From contig CAZLJD010000041.1 of NCBI GenBank assembly GCA_964559865.1, forward strand, positions 17,618-81,617: DNA of 64,000 nucleotides, written 5' to 3'. How positions within the stretch are numbered: the first letter of the stretch is position 1; the number at the start of each line of letters is the position of its first letter. The stretch comes from JAGHAJ01 sp964559865 [NCBI: uncultured Synergistota bacterium] (GTDB taxonomy: Bacteria; Synergistota; JAGHAJ01). The position numbers were made by a program, and so were the translations under genes. Of this stretch, positions 44,062 through 53,311 are shown piece by piece. The notes beneath the pieces are model-generated. The model was not told the origin of the DNA and searched no databases. It saw nothing but the letters and a program-made list of their open reading frames with translations.

Positions 44062-44076
44062 AGCTGAAAATCAGCT
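44062..44076. repeat. Perfect short inverted repeat upstream of the MBL gene
   Basis: AGCTGA-AAA-TCAGCT is a perfect palindrome (6-3-6) 22 bases before the MBL gene. It could be an operator or a small hairpin in the leader. The rest of the 44041-44201 interval is AT-rich and shows no gene. Confidence 0.4.
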
Positions 44077-44164
44077 AAACATCTTATTTATTGAAATAAC
44101 AGTGAGATTTAAAAAATAACAGCCAATTTTTCAAATAAAAGGATTTTGTCTCTCTGAAGCTAAT

Positions 44165-44170
44165 TATACT
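44165..44170 (+). promoter_or_regulatory. Possible -10 element of peptide transporter operon 2
   Basis: TATACT lies 31 bases before the ATG of the binding-protein gene. No good -35 is present at the right distance, so the assignment is weak and an activator may be needed. Confidence 0.3.
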
Positions 44171-44201
44171 ATATGAAACAAAAGCAAAGGAGGTTGGTAT
44201 A

Positions 44202-45773
44202 ATGAGAAGAGGTATTAGTATCTTAATCCTGGGACTACTCGTCGTATTTATGGCTTCATTTCCCGCTATGGCGTTAGACCGTTCAAAAGTGGTAATTGTT
44301 GCAACGCCAGAAGACCCAACCACATTAGACCCAGGAGTTGCGTGGGATCCAAAGAGTGCACTAGTAATAAGAAATTGCTACAACACCTTGGTAGTGCTCG
44401 ACGGTCCAAGCGCAACAAAGGTAAAGGGGGAGTTAGCTGAAAGGTGGACTGTAGGGGACAACGGTAAAAGTTACACTTTCTATTTAAGAAAAGGAGTCAA
44501 GTTCCAAGATGGAACAGAACTAACTGCAAAAGACGTGAAGTACTCAATTGAAAGGACAATAAAAATAGGAAAAGGACCTGGCAGCCAGCTTAAAACAGTA
44601 ATAAGCAATATAGAGGTGCTGGGCAAATACAAGATCAAGTTTACATTAAAGCATCCCGTTCCCTGGTTCCTAACGCTGATAGCCCAAACCGGATCTTCTG
44701 TTCTCAACAGTAAACTTGTTAAGGCACACAGTACTACAAAAGACCCATGGGCACAAAACTGGCTACACGACAAAGTTGCAGGTTCAGGACCATACACATT
44801 AGAAAGTTGGAGACACGAGCAACAGGTGGTACTAAAGAGGAATCCAAATTACTTTATGGGTTGGAAAAAACCCTACTTTGAGAAGGTAATAATAAGGACA
44901 ATCAAGGAACCGTCCGAAAGAAGGCTTCTGTTAGAAAAAGGAGATGTGGACATCGCTTACAGGATATCCGAGGATGATATCCTAAAGGTCAAAAAGGAAA
45001 AAGGGATAAAGGTTTTAACACAACCATCACTGACCATATTCTATATTGGGCTTAACACCACGAAAGGACCATTAAAAGATGTCAAGGTAAGACAGGCACT
45101 TGCATACGCATTCGACTACAACGCATTTATAAAGTATGCAATGAAAGGACTGGTAAAGAGGTTAAAGGGGCCTGAACCCAGCGCAATATGGAAGTACGAC
45201 TCTTCGTACCCCGTATATTACAGAGACCTAAAGAAGGCAAAGAAGTTACTCGCAGAGGCAGGCTATCCAAACGGTGGTTTCACTCTCAACTTCGTGGTTG
45301 AAACAGGCGGCTATATCCATAAGCAGGCTGCCCTCGTCCTCCAGCAGAGTGTGAAGAAACTGGGCATAAAGATCAAAATTCAGTTCCTCTCCTGGACAAC
45401 CATCTGGGCAAAGATGGGTAACAAAAAGGAAGCACCACAGATATTTGATACTCACTGGTATGCAGATTATGCAGATCCAGAAGACTTTGTGCAGTACGAA
45501 TACCACTCGTCCATGTTTGGAAATAAGGGCTTCAATGAATCTTACTATAAGAATCCCACCGTCGATAAACTATTAGACGAAGCAAGATACATGACAGACA
45601 AGAAAAAGAGAAAAGAACTATACGAAAAGGCAATAAAGATCATAATGAGAGACTGCCCTGCCATCTGGGTTGCAGAAAGGCTCCAGATAGTGGCAACAAG
45701 AGATTGGATAAAGGGATACACGCTAAATCCGATATACTACGAAACACCTTGTTTCTACGGCATACACAAATAA
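44202..45773 (+). CDS. Peptide ABC transporter substrate-binding protein (operon 2)
   Basis: Exported family 5 solute-binding protein, 523 residues. Signal peptide of about 24 residues ending PAMA, no lipobox. TPEDPTTLDPGVAWDPKS, then FYLRKGVKFQDGTELTAKDVKYSIERTI, the family 5 signature. It is unlike the 615-residue protein of operon 1 in length and in its N-terminal sequence, so the two systems probably take different peptides or other cationic/amide solutes. A strong AAAGGAGG ribosome site precedes the ATG. Confidence 0.93.
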   Translation: MRRGISILILGLLVVFMASFPAMALDRSKVVIVATPEDPTTLDPGVAWDPKSALVIRNCYNTLVVLDGPSATKVKGELAERWTVGDNGKSYTFYLRKGVKFQDGTELTAKDVKYSIERTIKIGKGPGSQLKTVISNIEVLGKYKIKFTLKHPVPWFLTLIAQTGSSVLNSKLVKAHSTTKDPWAQNWLHDKVAGSGPYTLESWRHEQQVVLKRNPNYFMGWKKPYFEKVIIRTIKEPSERRLLLEKGDVDIAYRISEDDILKVKKEKGIKVLTQPSLTIFYIGLNTTKGPLKDVKVRQALAYAFDYNAFIKYAMKGLVKRLKGPEPSAIWKYDSSYPVYYRDLKKAKKLLAEAGYPNGGFTLNFVVETGGYIHKQAALVLQQSVKKLGIKIKIQFLSWTTIWAKMGNKKEAPQIFDTHWYADYADPEDFVQYEYHSSMFGNKGFNESYYKNPTVDKLLDEARYMTDKKKRKELYEKAIKIIMRDCPAIWVAERLQIVATRDWIKGYTLNPIYYETPCFYGIHK

Positions 45774-45776
45774 GCT

Positions 45777-45810
45777 TTTTAGGGGTGGGGCTTTCCCCCG
45801 CTCCCTAAAA
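45777..45810 (+). other. Intercistronic stem-loop between binding protein and permease genes (operon 2)
   Basis: TTTTAGGG...GGGG and CCCC...CCCTAAAA form a long stem (arms 45777-45790 and 45795-45810) with a 4-base loop CTTT and one imperfect region. No T-run follows on the + strand, so it looks more like a 3'-end protecting or partial-termination hairpin than a full terminator. It occupies the same place as the hairpin in operon 1. Confidence 0.6.
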
Positions 45811-45829
45811 TAACAACAGGGAGCAAAAA

Positions 45830-46846
45830 ATGAAGCTATATCAATACATTTTGCGGAGACTTTTGTTTCTCATACCGGTACTTCTTGGCACAGTGACCAT
45901 CACATTTTTTCTGATGTATGCAGTTCCAAGTAATCCTGCACGGATGATAGCAGGGCCACATGCTACCGGAGACCAACTAAAACATATAACAAAAGAACTT
46001 GGCTTAGATCAACCTTTATACATACAGTACTTTAGATACATAGGAAGGTTACTAAAAGGGGACTTTGGGCGTTCAATATTGACAAGGAGACCCGTGCTCC
46101 AAGAACTCAAGACATATTTCCCCGCTACATTCGAATTAACTCTTGTGAGTATGCTTATAATGGTACCTTTAGGCATACTGTTCGGAGTGATCTCCGCAGT
46201 CAAGAGGAACTCAATAGCAGACCACTCCATAAGGATATTTGCCTTAAGCGGCGTATCAATGCCTATATACTGGCTGGGACTTATACTTTTACTGGTATTT
46301 TACTTTAAACTCGGCATACTCCCTGGACCAGGCAGAATAGATCCATACATTACCCCACCTAAAGACATAACCGGATTATATCTTCTCGACAGCCTCATAA
46401 CGGGAAACTGGGAGGCATTCACAAATTCCTTAAAACACATAATACTACCAGCTATAACACTTGCATACGCCACAACAGGTATGACAGCAAGAATTACAAG
46501 ATCATCAATGTTAGAAGTCATACAAGCAGAGTACATCAAAACTGCAAAAGCAAAGGGCTTAAGCCCACGAGCTATCATCGTAAGGCATGCACTAAGAAAT
46601 GCGCTCATAGCCCCAATAACACTAATAGGCTATGAATTTGGCTACCTACTGGCAGGAGCAGTCCTCACGGAAACAATATTTGGATGGCCCGGACTTGGTA
46701 GGTACGCCGTGGAATCCATGACAAATGTGGATTTTCCAGCGGTGTTAGGGGTGGTAATACTTATGACATTCATCTATGTGATCATGAACCTACTGGTGGA
46801 TATAGCGTACGTAATCATAGATCCTCGGATAAGGTTGGGAAAGTGA
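45830..46846 (+). CDS. Peptide ABC transporter permease, OppB/DppB type (operon 2)
   Basis: Six-helix permease, 338 residues, N-terminus LYQYILRRLLFLIPVLLGTV. AEYIKTAKAKGLSPRAIIVRHALRNAL (about 228-255) is the EAA loop, and the end VDIAYVIIDPRIRLG is typical of DppB. The ribosome site is GGGAG. Follows the intercistronic stem-loop. Confidence 0.94.
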   Translation: MKLYQYILRRLLFLIPVLLGTVTITFFLMYAVPSNPARMIAGPHATGDQLKHITKELGLDQPLYIQYFRYIGRLLKGDFGRSILTRRPVLQELKTYFPATFELTLVSMLIMVPLGILFGVISAVKRNSIADHSIRIFALSGVSMPIYWLGLILLLVFYFKLGILPGPGRIDPYITPPKDITGLYLLDSLITGNWEAFTNSLKHIILPAITLAYATTGMTARITRSSMLEVIQAEYIKTAKAKGLSPRAIIVRHALRNALIAPITLIGYEFGYLLAGAVLTETIFGWPGLGRYAVESMTNVDFPAVLGVVILMTFIYVIMNLLVDIAYVIIDPRIRLGK

Positions 46847-46847
46847 A

Positions 46848-47738
46848 ATGAAGGGATTAAAAGGCTGGGTAAGGAGACACGAGTCACAGATAAAGGAGCT
46901 GAAGTACACAGGCTTTCTAATAAGGAGAAATACTCTCATAATAACAGGTTTTGTAATTGTCGGCGTAATGGTAGCTCTCGGCATACTTGCACCCTTCATA
47001 GCCCCATATGACCCAACCGATATGCAGTTTTCACAGAGGTTGCTTCCTCCATCTGCAAAACACCTACTTGGAACGGACAGTGACGGTATGGACATATTCA
47101 GCAGGATAGTGTACGGCATACGGTTAGACCTGCTTATAGCCATCACAGTGATACTGATGGTAGGTGTATTTGGCACTGTGCTTGGTGTATTCTCAGGATA
47201 CTATGGAGGCAGATTAGACGAAGTAACTATGCGAATAGCAGACATATTTCTATCATTTCCGTACCTCTTACTCGCAATGGCGATAGCAGCTGTACTTGGG
47301 CCAAGCATCTTTCACTCTATTATAGCTATTTCCGTAACATGGTGGCCTATATATGCAAGATTGGCAAGGGGTGCAACCCTATCCGTAAAGGAAAGAGAGT
47401 TTGTAGAAGCATCAAGAGCCTTAGGAGAGAGTAACCTTTACATAATATTCAGACACATATTACCAAATGTTATAGCACCTCTATTAGTTCAGGCAACTCT
47501 GGACATGGGCAATGTGATATTAGAGGCTGCAGCCCTCAGCTTTATCGGGTTAGGCGCTCAACCACCACAACCAGAGCTCGGACTCATGATAAGCGTGGGA
47601 AGAAACTTCATGAGAGACTATTGGTGGGTAGCAACATTCCCGGGTATAACCATACTTATAATAGTCTTGGGATTCAATCTGATGGGCGATGGATTAAGAG
47701 ATCTATTAGATCCAAAAGTAAGAAGGAGCTTACTATGA
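46848..47738 (+). CDS. Peptide ABC transporter permease, OppC/DppC type (operon 2)
   Basis: 296-residue permease with LLGTDSDGMDIFSRIVYGIRLDL near 75-100, the DppC motif, and EAA loop FVEASRALGESNLYIIFRHILPN. Ends NLMGDGLRDLLDPKVRR, a family trait. It starts one base after the OppB stop; the ribosome site is weak, so coupling is likely. Its stop overlaps the next start as ATGA. Confidence 0.94.
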   Translation: MKGLKGWVRRHESQIKELKYTGFLIRRNTLIITGFVIVGVMVALGILAPFIAPYDPTDMQFSQRLLPPSAKHLLGTDSDGMDIFSRIVYGIRLDLLIAITVILMVGVFGTVLGVFSGYYGGRLDEVTMRIADIFLSFPYLLLAMAIAAVLGPSIFHSIIAISVTWWPIYARLARGATLSVKEREFVEASRALGESNLYIIFRHILPNVIAPLLVQATLDMGNVILEAAALSFIGLGAQPPQPELGLMISVGRNFMRDYWWVATFPGITILIIVLGFNLMGDGLRDLLDPKVRRSLL

Positions 47739-48712
47739 AAAAAAAGCCATTACTGGAGATAAAAGGGCTAAAAACATACTTTTATACATACGAGGGCACG
47801 GTAAAAGCATTACATAACGTCAACATCACGATAAACGAGGGTGAGATATTCGGTCTCGTGGGAGAAACAGGCTGTGGCAAAAGCGTGACAGCACTCTCTA
47901 CAATGAGGCTCATAGAGTCGCCCGGCAAGATTGTTGGAGGAGAGATACTCTTCCAAGGCAAAGATTTGACGAAACTTTCCGAAGAAGAGATGCAAGAAAT
48001 AAGAGGCAACAGTATTTCAATGATATTCCAAGACCCAATGGCATCACTTAACCCTCTAATGAAAATAGGGAAGCAAATCGCAGAGGTGTTAGAGGTACAT
48101 CAAAAACACTACAACAAAGCAGAATTGAGACAAAAGATATTAGAGGTCTTACGTATGGTAAGACTTCCCTCGCCTGAACGGATAGTGGAAAGCTATCCGT
48201 TTGAACTTTCTGGTGGAATGAGGCAGAGGGTAATGATCGCAATGATGCTATCAACAAACCCTAAGTTGCTCATAGCAGATGAACCCACAACTGCTTTGGA
48301 TGTAACCATACAGGCACAGATACTACGCATACTAAAAGAAATGAAAGAAAAACTCAACGTATCTATATGGCTCATTACGCATGACCTCGGCGTAGTGGCA
48401 GAGACGTGCGATAGGGTATGCGTAATGTACGCAGGAAATGTTGTAGAGTGTGCAGATGTTATAGAGATATTTAAGAACCCCCTCCATCCTTACACAAAAG
48501 GACTTTTAAAAGCAATACCAAGCGCAAATAGAAGGGTTGAAGAACTTAATACTATCCCAGGCTCTGTTCCAAACCTGATAAATCCACCATCAGGCTGTAG
48601 GTTCCACCCACGATGCCCAAACAGAATGGATATATGTGACAAGATAGAACCTAAAAGTACACGAGTAAGCGAAAATCACACCGTATCTTGCCATATATAC
48701 AGCGGAGGATAA
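47735..48712 (+). CDS. Peptide ABC transporter ATPase, OppD/DppD type (operon 2)
   Basis: 325-residue ATPase. Walker A GETGCGKSV, Q-loop MIFQDPMASLNPL, signature [16 protein letters not shown], Walker [15 protein letters not shown] and THDLGV. The C-terminal [14 protein letters not shown] cysteine cluster is present. The frame is open back to 47621, but AGAAGGAG sits 4-5 bases before the ATG at 47735, and the sequence MKKKPLLEIKGLKTYF is the proper start. Confidence 0.95.
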   Translation: MKKKPLLEIKGLKTYFYTYEGTVKALHNVNITINEGEIFGLVGETGCGKSVTALSTMRLIESPGKIVGGEILFQGKDLTKLSEEEMQEIRGNSISMIFQDPMASLNPLMKIGKQIAEVLEVHQKHYNKAELRQKILEVLRMVRLPSPERIVESYPFELSGGMRQRVMIAMMLSTNPKLLIADEPTTALDVTIQAQILRILKEMKEKLNVSIWLITHDLGVVAETCDRVCVMYAGNVVECADVIEIFKNPLHPYTKGLLKAIPSANRRVEELNTIPGSVPNLINPPSGCRFHPRCPNRMDICDKIEPKSTRVSENHTVSCHIYSGG

Positions 48713-48717
48713 AATAG

Positions 48718-49794
48718 ATGTTAGAGATAAGAGAACTTAAAAAATACTTTCCCATAAAGGGTGGTATATTTCAAAGAAAGGCCATAAACTTCGTAAAGGC
48801 CGTGGACAACGTTAGCTTTAGTGTAAAGAAGGGAGAAACGCTGGCGTTAGTGGGAGAAAGTGGCTGCGGGAAAACCACACTTGGAAGAACCATACTGAGA
48901 TTAATAGAGCCCACTTCTGGAAGTATATTCTTCAACACCCCACCAGAGATATTGAAAGAGATCGACCTACTAAAAGAAAAAATCCAAGAAAAATCGGCAA
49001 CAAGAGAGGAAATAGAAAGGTTCAACGAGCTAAACAAGAATTACAACATTGCTCTGAAAGACGAAAAAGAACTCAAAAAGCTCAGAAAGGAGATGCAAAT
49101 TGTATTCCAAGACCCACTGTCATCACTTGATCCAAGAATGACAATAAGGGAAACACTAAGTGAACCCTTAAGGATACACGAACGCTTAAAAAAAGAGGAA
49201 ATAGAGAGAAGGGTATTAGAGCTGCTGCAAAGTGCAGGGCTAAAGGAAGAACACATGTACCGCTATCCGCATGAGTTCTCTGGCGGACAGAGACAAAGAA
49301 TATGCATACTCCGTGCAATATCCCTCAAACCCAAATTTTTGGTTCTGGACGAACCTACATCTGCGTTAGATGTTTCCGTACAAGCACAGATACTAAACCT
49401 GCTAAAGAGGCTACAAAAGGAGTTTGATTTGACATACCTATTCATAACTCACGATCTCAGCGTAGTGAGATTCATGAGCACAAGGGTAGCTGTAATGTAT
49501 TTAGGCAAAATAGTAGAAATGGCTCCAACAGAGGAACTCTTCAATCACCCACTTCACCCATGTACACAATCTCTGTTAGAAGCAGTCCCTATACCAGAAC
49601 CACTCGCAAAGAGAGAAAAACATATCATCGAAGGAGATGTCCCCTCTCCCGTGAATCCACCAAGCGGATGCAGATTTCACACAAGGTGTCCTTACGCTAC
49701 GGAAGCATGCTCTAAGGAAGAGCCTCCTCTCATGGAAGTATCTCCAGAACATCTGGTAGCATGCCCATTCATAGACAAAATCAAGAAGAGCTAA
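48718..49794 (+). CDS. Peptide ABC transporter ATPase, OppF/DppF type, with insert (operon 2)
   Basis: 358-residue ATPase with Walker [11 protein letters not shown]-loop IVFQDPLSSLDPRM, signature [16 protein letters not shown] and Walker B LVLDEPTSALDVS. Between Walker A and the Q-loop (about residues 75-118) it carries about 30 more residues than the operon 1 OppF, a highly charged helical stretch. C-terminal CRFHTRCPYATEAC is present. Its end overlaps the amidohydrolase gene on the other strand by 14 bases. Confidence 0.94.
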   Translation: MLEIRELKKYFPIKGGIFQRKAINFVKAVDNVSFSVKKGETLALVGESGCGKTTLGRTILRLIEPTSGSIFFNTPPEILKEIDLLKEKIQEKSATREEIERFNELNKNYNIALKDEKELKKLRKEMQIVFQDPLSSLDPRMTIRETLSEPLRIHERLKKEEIERRVLELLQSAGLKEEHMYRYPHEFSGGQRQRICILRAISLKPKFLVLDEPTSALDVSVQAQILNLLKRLQKEFDLTYLFITHDLSVVRFMSTRVAVMYLGKIVEMAPTEELFNHPLHPCTQSLLEAVPIPEPLAKREKHIIEGDVPSPVNPPSGCRFHTRCPYATEACSKEEPPLMEVSPEHLVACPFIDKIKKS

Positions 49795-51322
49795 AAACTA
49801 CCTCTCCATCAACCATAGTGAGAACAACACGAAGCTTATCAAGGTTATTCTCTTCAAGCCTACCAGAGAGAACTACCATATCTGCCTTCTTTCCTACTTC
49901 CAAGCTACCTATATCAGAATCTTCAAAGACAGAGTAAGCAGCGTCTATAGTGAACATCTTAACTGCTTCAAGGAGTGACAAGCGTTCTTGTGGTATAAAT
50001 ACCTTTCCATCTCTATCCACCCTTGTAATTGCACTCTGTATCCCTTTGAGTGGGTCGTGCAAGCAAACTGGAGCATCAGAACCACCACTAACCACCACAC
50101 CAGCATCTTTCAGCTTTTTCCATGCATAAGCATAATCCAATCTACTGCTACCAATTCTATCAACCACCCATGGAGCGTCATAAAACACAAATACTGGTTG
50201 GACAGAAGCTATAACATCAAACTGTGCCATCTTCTCAACTATCTCTTTGCTCAACACCTGACAGTGCTCCAACCTTGGCCTTAGATATTGTATTCCCTCA
50301 ACCATTCCAAATACCGAAACAGCCTCAAGGGCTGCACCATCTCCTATCACATGCACTGCAACCTGAAGGCCGCTTCTGGTAGCCTTCTCAACCATTCTCA
50401 AGAGTTCTTCCCTCGAATAGTTTAGGATACCTACATTATCCTCATCATCTGCATAAGGCTCTATAAGATAAGCTGTATGCGCACCAAGGCTACCGTCCAT
50501 AAGCACCTTCAAACCCATTATCTTGACTTCGCTACTCCCAAACCGGTGTTCTACCCCTAAACTCACCATAGCATCAAGGTATTCCGGCATCATATAAAGC
50601 CTCACCTTAAAAGGAAAGTGCTTTCTCATAGCAAGCTTCTGGTACACTCTAAGATTAGCCTCCTTGCCCCCCATGTCAACAACCGTAGTAAGCCCCAACT
50701 TAAACATATCTCTAAAGACATGCTCAGCAGCATCTACAAGCCTACTATATGGTGGTAAAGGAACAGCGTCCATCACCTTCTCTAACAGATTCTCCTTAAG
50801 TAGCCCCTTCTGAAACTCCAGATTGCTATCGTCTTTATCAAGCATATTTGACAAGAGTCGTAAAGCCTCAGTATTCGCAATCCCTACATGCCCACACGTC
50901 CTTACAAGGATAACAGGGTTATTCGGCGCTACTTTATCTATTTCTATCCTATCAGGGAACCTCTTCTCATCTATAAATAGGGTGTCATCCCACCCTCTTC
51001 CTATCAGCCATTCACCAGGCTCAAGCTTATTTACTCTGTCTCCGACAACTTCAATAAGTTCAGAGATAGATCTAACCTCCGTCAAGTCGAGGTTTAGGGT
51101 CTGCATAATCAATCCAAATGGATGAATATGTGAGTCTATCAAACCTGGCAGAAGTGTCTTACCCTCCAAATCCAACACATCATCGTCTTCAGAAAGCATA
51201 TTTCTCACGCTTTCATCACTTCCCATATAGAGAATCCTACCATTCTCAACTACAACTCCACCTCTATAACGTTCTCCCACCACGGGGAAAACATCAGCAT
51301 TTACGAACGCCATCTTTTTCAT
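49781..51322 (-). CDS. Amidohydrolase family protein (YtcJ/AmdA type)
   Basis: 513-residue metal-dependent amidohydrolase of the YtcJ group; family members act on N-substituted amides, formamides and related compounds. LPGLIDSHIHPFG holds the H-x-H metal pair. Then LIGRGWDDTLF (family motif), VAVHVIGDGAALEAV (metal His), LEHCQVL, and VSGGSDAPVCLHDPLKGIQSAITR (metal Asp region). The ATG at 51322 is 6 bases after GGGGGTG. Last gene of the FadR-led operon. The actual substrate is unknown. Confidence 0.9.
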   Translation of the reverse strand: MKKMAFVNADVFPVVGERYRGGVVVENGRILYMGSDESVRNMLSEDDDVLDLEGKTLLPGLIDSHIHPFGLIMQTLNLDLTEVRSISELIEVVGDRVNKLEPGEWLIGRGWDDTLFIDEKRFPDRIEIDKVAPNNPVILVRTCGHVGIANTEALRLLSNMLDKDDSNLEFQKGLLKENLLEKVMDAVPLPPYSRLVDAAEHVFRDMFKLGLTTVVDMGGKEANLRVYQKLAMRKHFPFKVRLYMMPEYLDAMVSLGVEHRFGSSEVKIMGLKVLMDGSLGAHTAYLIEPYADDEDNVGILNYSREELLRMVEKATRSGLQVAVHVIGDGAALEAVSVFGMVEGIQYLRPRLEHCQVLSKEIVEKMAQFDVIASVQPVFVFYDAPWVVDRIGSSRLDYAYAWKKLKDAGVVVSGGSDAPVCLHDPLKGIQSAITRVDRDGKVFIPQERLSLLEAVKMFTIDAAYSVFEDSDIGSLEVGKKADMVVLSGRLEENNLDKLRVVLTMVDGEVVFSSS

Positions 51323-51325
51323 CAA

Positions 51326-52078
51326 CTACACCCCCCATCCAAAACCCCTGACTATCTCTATACCCTTTTTAAAAACTCCTCCCGTCTCAAGTATATAGTC
51401 TATGAACTTCTCTAACATAGATATCCGTGAAGCCCTCCCTATGCACGCAGGATGAACCAACAAGGGGAAGTAAGGTACTTCCAACTCGCGCAGGGAATCA
51501 TATTCACTCTTCCACATATCAAAAACATATGAGGGAGTCATACGTTCCACTTCAAACAAAATCCAATCATCGAGATAATCAGCTACAGGGAGCTCAAAGA
51601 TTGCCCTATCCCCAAAACTGAATTCGTGGGGTAGATCGCTATCCATGAGACTGCTATCATAAACAATGCCAATCCGCTGAAGGATAGAAAACGTATTTTC
51701 GGTAATCTCCCAATACGGCTTCCTAAAGCCATAGACGTCAGCAAATGATGAGAGTATATCATAACCAGTTTTAAGCACATCTACTTCATCCTCGTAATTC
51801 AGCTCTTCTAGCTTCTCATGTCTATAACCGTGAAGCGCTACTTCATGTCCATCTTGCACTATCTCGGAAACCCTATCAGGGTACCGCTCTGCAACCCATC
51901 CAGGGATAAAGAATGTCAACCTGAGTTCATACTTTCTAAAAAGGTTCAGAATCCTCGTCAGTCCAACATTAAGACTAAACTGCGCCTTTGATATCTTAAC
52001 CAAACTATGAGGATAGTAATACCTTTCTGCACTGTCTGCATCAAAATCTACTGACAAAAATACCTGAATGTTATTCAT
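51326..52078 (-). CDS. Polysaccharide deacetylase-fold (NodB/PuuE-type) hydrolase
   Basis: 250-residue protein of the NodB/polysaccharide deacetylase superfamily, whose PuuE branch includes a metal-independent allantoinase. LSVDFDADSAERYYY near the start (catalytic Asp-Asp region), ILNLFRKYELRLTFFIPGWVAERYP, and HEVALHGYRHEKLEEL (H-x-x-x-H metal motif, also kept) are visible, then RKPYWEITENTF. No signal peptide, so a cytoplasmic enzyme acting on a small N-acyl or ureide compound is more likely than cell-wall deacetylation. It overlaps the preceding gene by 8 bases. Confidence 0.85.
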   Translation of the reverse strand: MNNIQVFLSVDFDADSAERYYYPHSLVKISKAQFSLNVGLTRILNLFRKYELRLTFFIPGWVAERYPDRVSEIVQDGHEVALHGYRHEKLEELNYEDEVDVLKTGYDILSSFADVYGFRKPYWEITENTFSILQRIGIVYDSSLMDSDLPHEFSFGDRAIFELPVADYLDDWILFEVERMTPSYVFDMWKSEYDSLRELEVPYFPLLVHPACIGRASRISMLEKFIDYILETGGVFKKGIEIVRGFGWGV

Positions 52079-53309
52079 TAACCCACTCCGTCAAGTAGGA
52101 GCTTTTTGCAATCACTCTACCGCTCCTTATGACATACAACACAGGAGGTCTCAAGCGAAACGCCTCAGAAATCGTATAAGCCTGGATAATATTTAGATCT
52201 GCTTTAGCACCCTTTCTCAGTCCGTAATCCTTAAGTCCGAGTATCCTGGCAGAATTGTGAGTAATCATATCGAAAACAATCTCTATGGTATTACTACTGT
52301 TATACTGTGCACCATAAGCCAGCAACAAACCGTAGTCGAGAGGGTTCCCTGTCCCGTAAAGATGAAAACCATCACATATAGTATCCTGGGCTGTTGCCAC
52401 ATTTATTCCCATTTCAACGAGTTCTCGTACCCTTGTCAAACCACGCGTCCGTGGTTCTTCGTCTACCCCCATTATAGCCAAAACACCCGGATTAACACAA
52501 ACATTAAAGTCAACAAGCTTCAGCAGTTCCATTACTTTCTCCGCATAGTGCTTATCCTGATAGGCCAGAGATGTACAATGCCCGCCAGTTACCCGACCTT
52601 CGTACCCATATTCCATAGATTTAAGAGCTGTATACTCCAAAGACCTTGCAGAAGGGTCTTTTGTCTGATCCATATGCATATCAATGTCTGCATCATACTT
52701 CCTAGCAATCTCAAATACCAAATCTACATGCTTCTTCGACAGTTCACTACTCCACTCTGCAGCAGGCATACCACCAACAACATCCGCCCCCATGTCCATC
52801 GCTTCCCACAGCAGCCTCTCCGTTCCGGGGTCTTTAAATATGCCCTCCTGAGGGAAGGCTACTATCTGAATATCAGCTATCTCCTTTGTAGCTTCCTTCG
52901 CCTTTAAAACCCCTTGTAAGGGGGTCAAACCTCCAATTGTATCAACATCAACATTGGCCCTGATCTTCGTGCAACCGAACCTCACAGATTCCTTTATCGC
53001 CTTTATAGCTCTCTGTTTGACATCCTCAACCGTATAGTTCCTTTTAATATCATGCATAATCTTTATGGATTCCTCGAGGGTCTCAGACTCACTAAATCTA
53101 CCATCGCAGGCAGTAAACACCTTATCAAGGTGTAGATGAGGGTCAACAAAGGTAGGGGTAATTAGATAGCCATTGGCATCTATAACTTCAGAATCATCAT
53201 CTACCTCCACGTGCTCCTCACCTATATACTCTATCACCCCATCTTCAATCACAATATCTACCAAATTCCCAAACCCCTTAGCTCTCCCACCCCTAATAAT
53301 GAGCCTCAT
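52071..53309 (-). CDS. Cytosine deaminase-like amidohydrolase
   Basis: 412-residue amidohydrolase of the cytosine/isoguanine deaminase (CodA-like) group. TPTFVDPHLHLDKVF holds the H-x-H pair; DMHMDQTKD, VTGGHCTSLAY and TAQDTICDGFHLYGTGNPLDY supply the other metal residues and the D-x-x-x-D-x-F family motif. GTG at 53327 lies in the ribosome site; ATG at 53309 is 6 bases after AGGGGG and starts MRLIIRGGRA. It starts 2 bases after the FadR-type gene. CodA-like proteins vary in substrate, so cytosine itself is not proven. Confidence 0.87.
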   Translation of the reverse strand: MRLIIRGGRAKGFGNLVDIVIEDGVIEYIGEEHVEVDDDSEVIDANGYLITPTFVDPHLHLDKVFTACDGRFSESETLEESIKIMHDIKRNYTVEDVKQRAIKAIKESVRFGCTKIRANVDVDTIGGLTPLQGVLKAKEATKEIADIQIVAFPQEGIFKDPGTERLLWEAMDMGADVVGGMPAAEWSSELSKKHVDLVFEIARKYDADIDMHMDQTKDPSARSLEYTALKSMEYGYEGRVTGGHCTSLAYQDKHYAEKVMELLKLVDFNVCVNPGVLAIMGVDEEPRTRGLTRVRELVEMGINVATAQDTICDGFHLYGTGNPLDYGLLLAYGAQYNSSNTIEIVFDMITHNSARILGLKDYGLRKGAKADLNIIQAYTISEAFRLRPPVLYVIRSGRVIAKSSYLTEWVNE

Positions 53310-53311
53310 CT

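Noticed and set aside
47621-47734. N-terminal extension of the second OppD
   Set aside because: It reads antisense-like through the end of the permease gene; the AGAAGGAG site and family N-terminus put the start at 47735.
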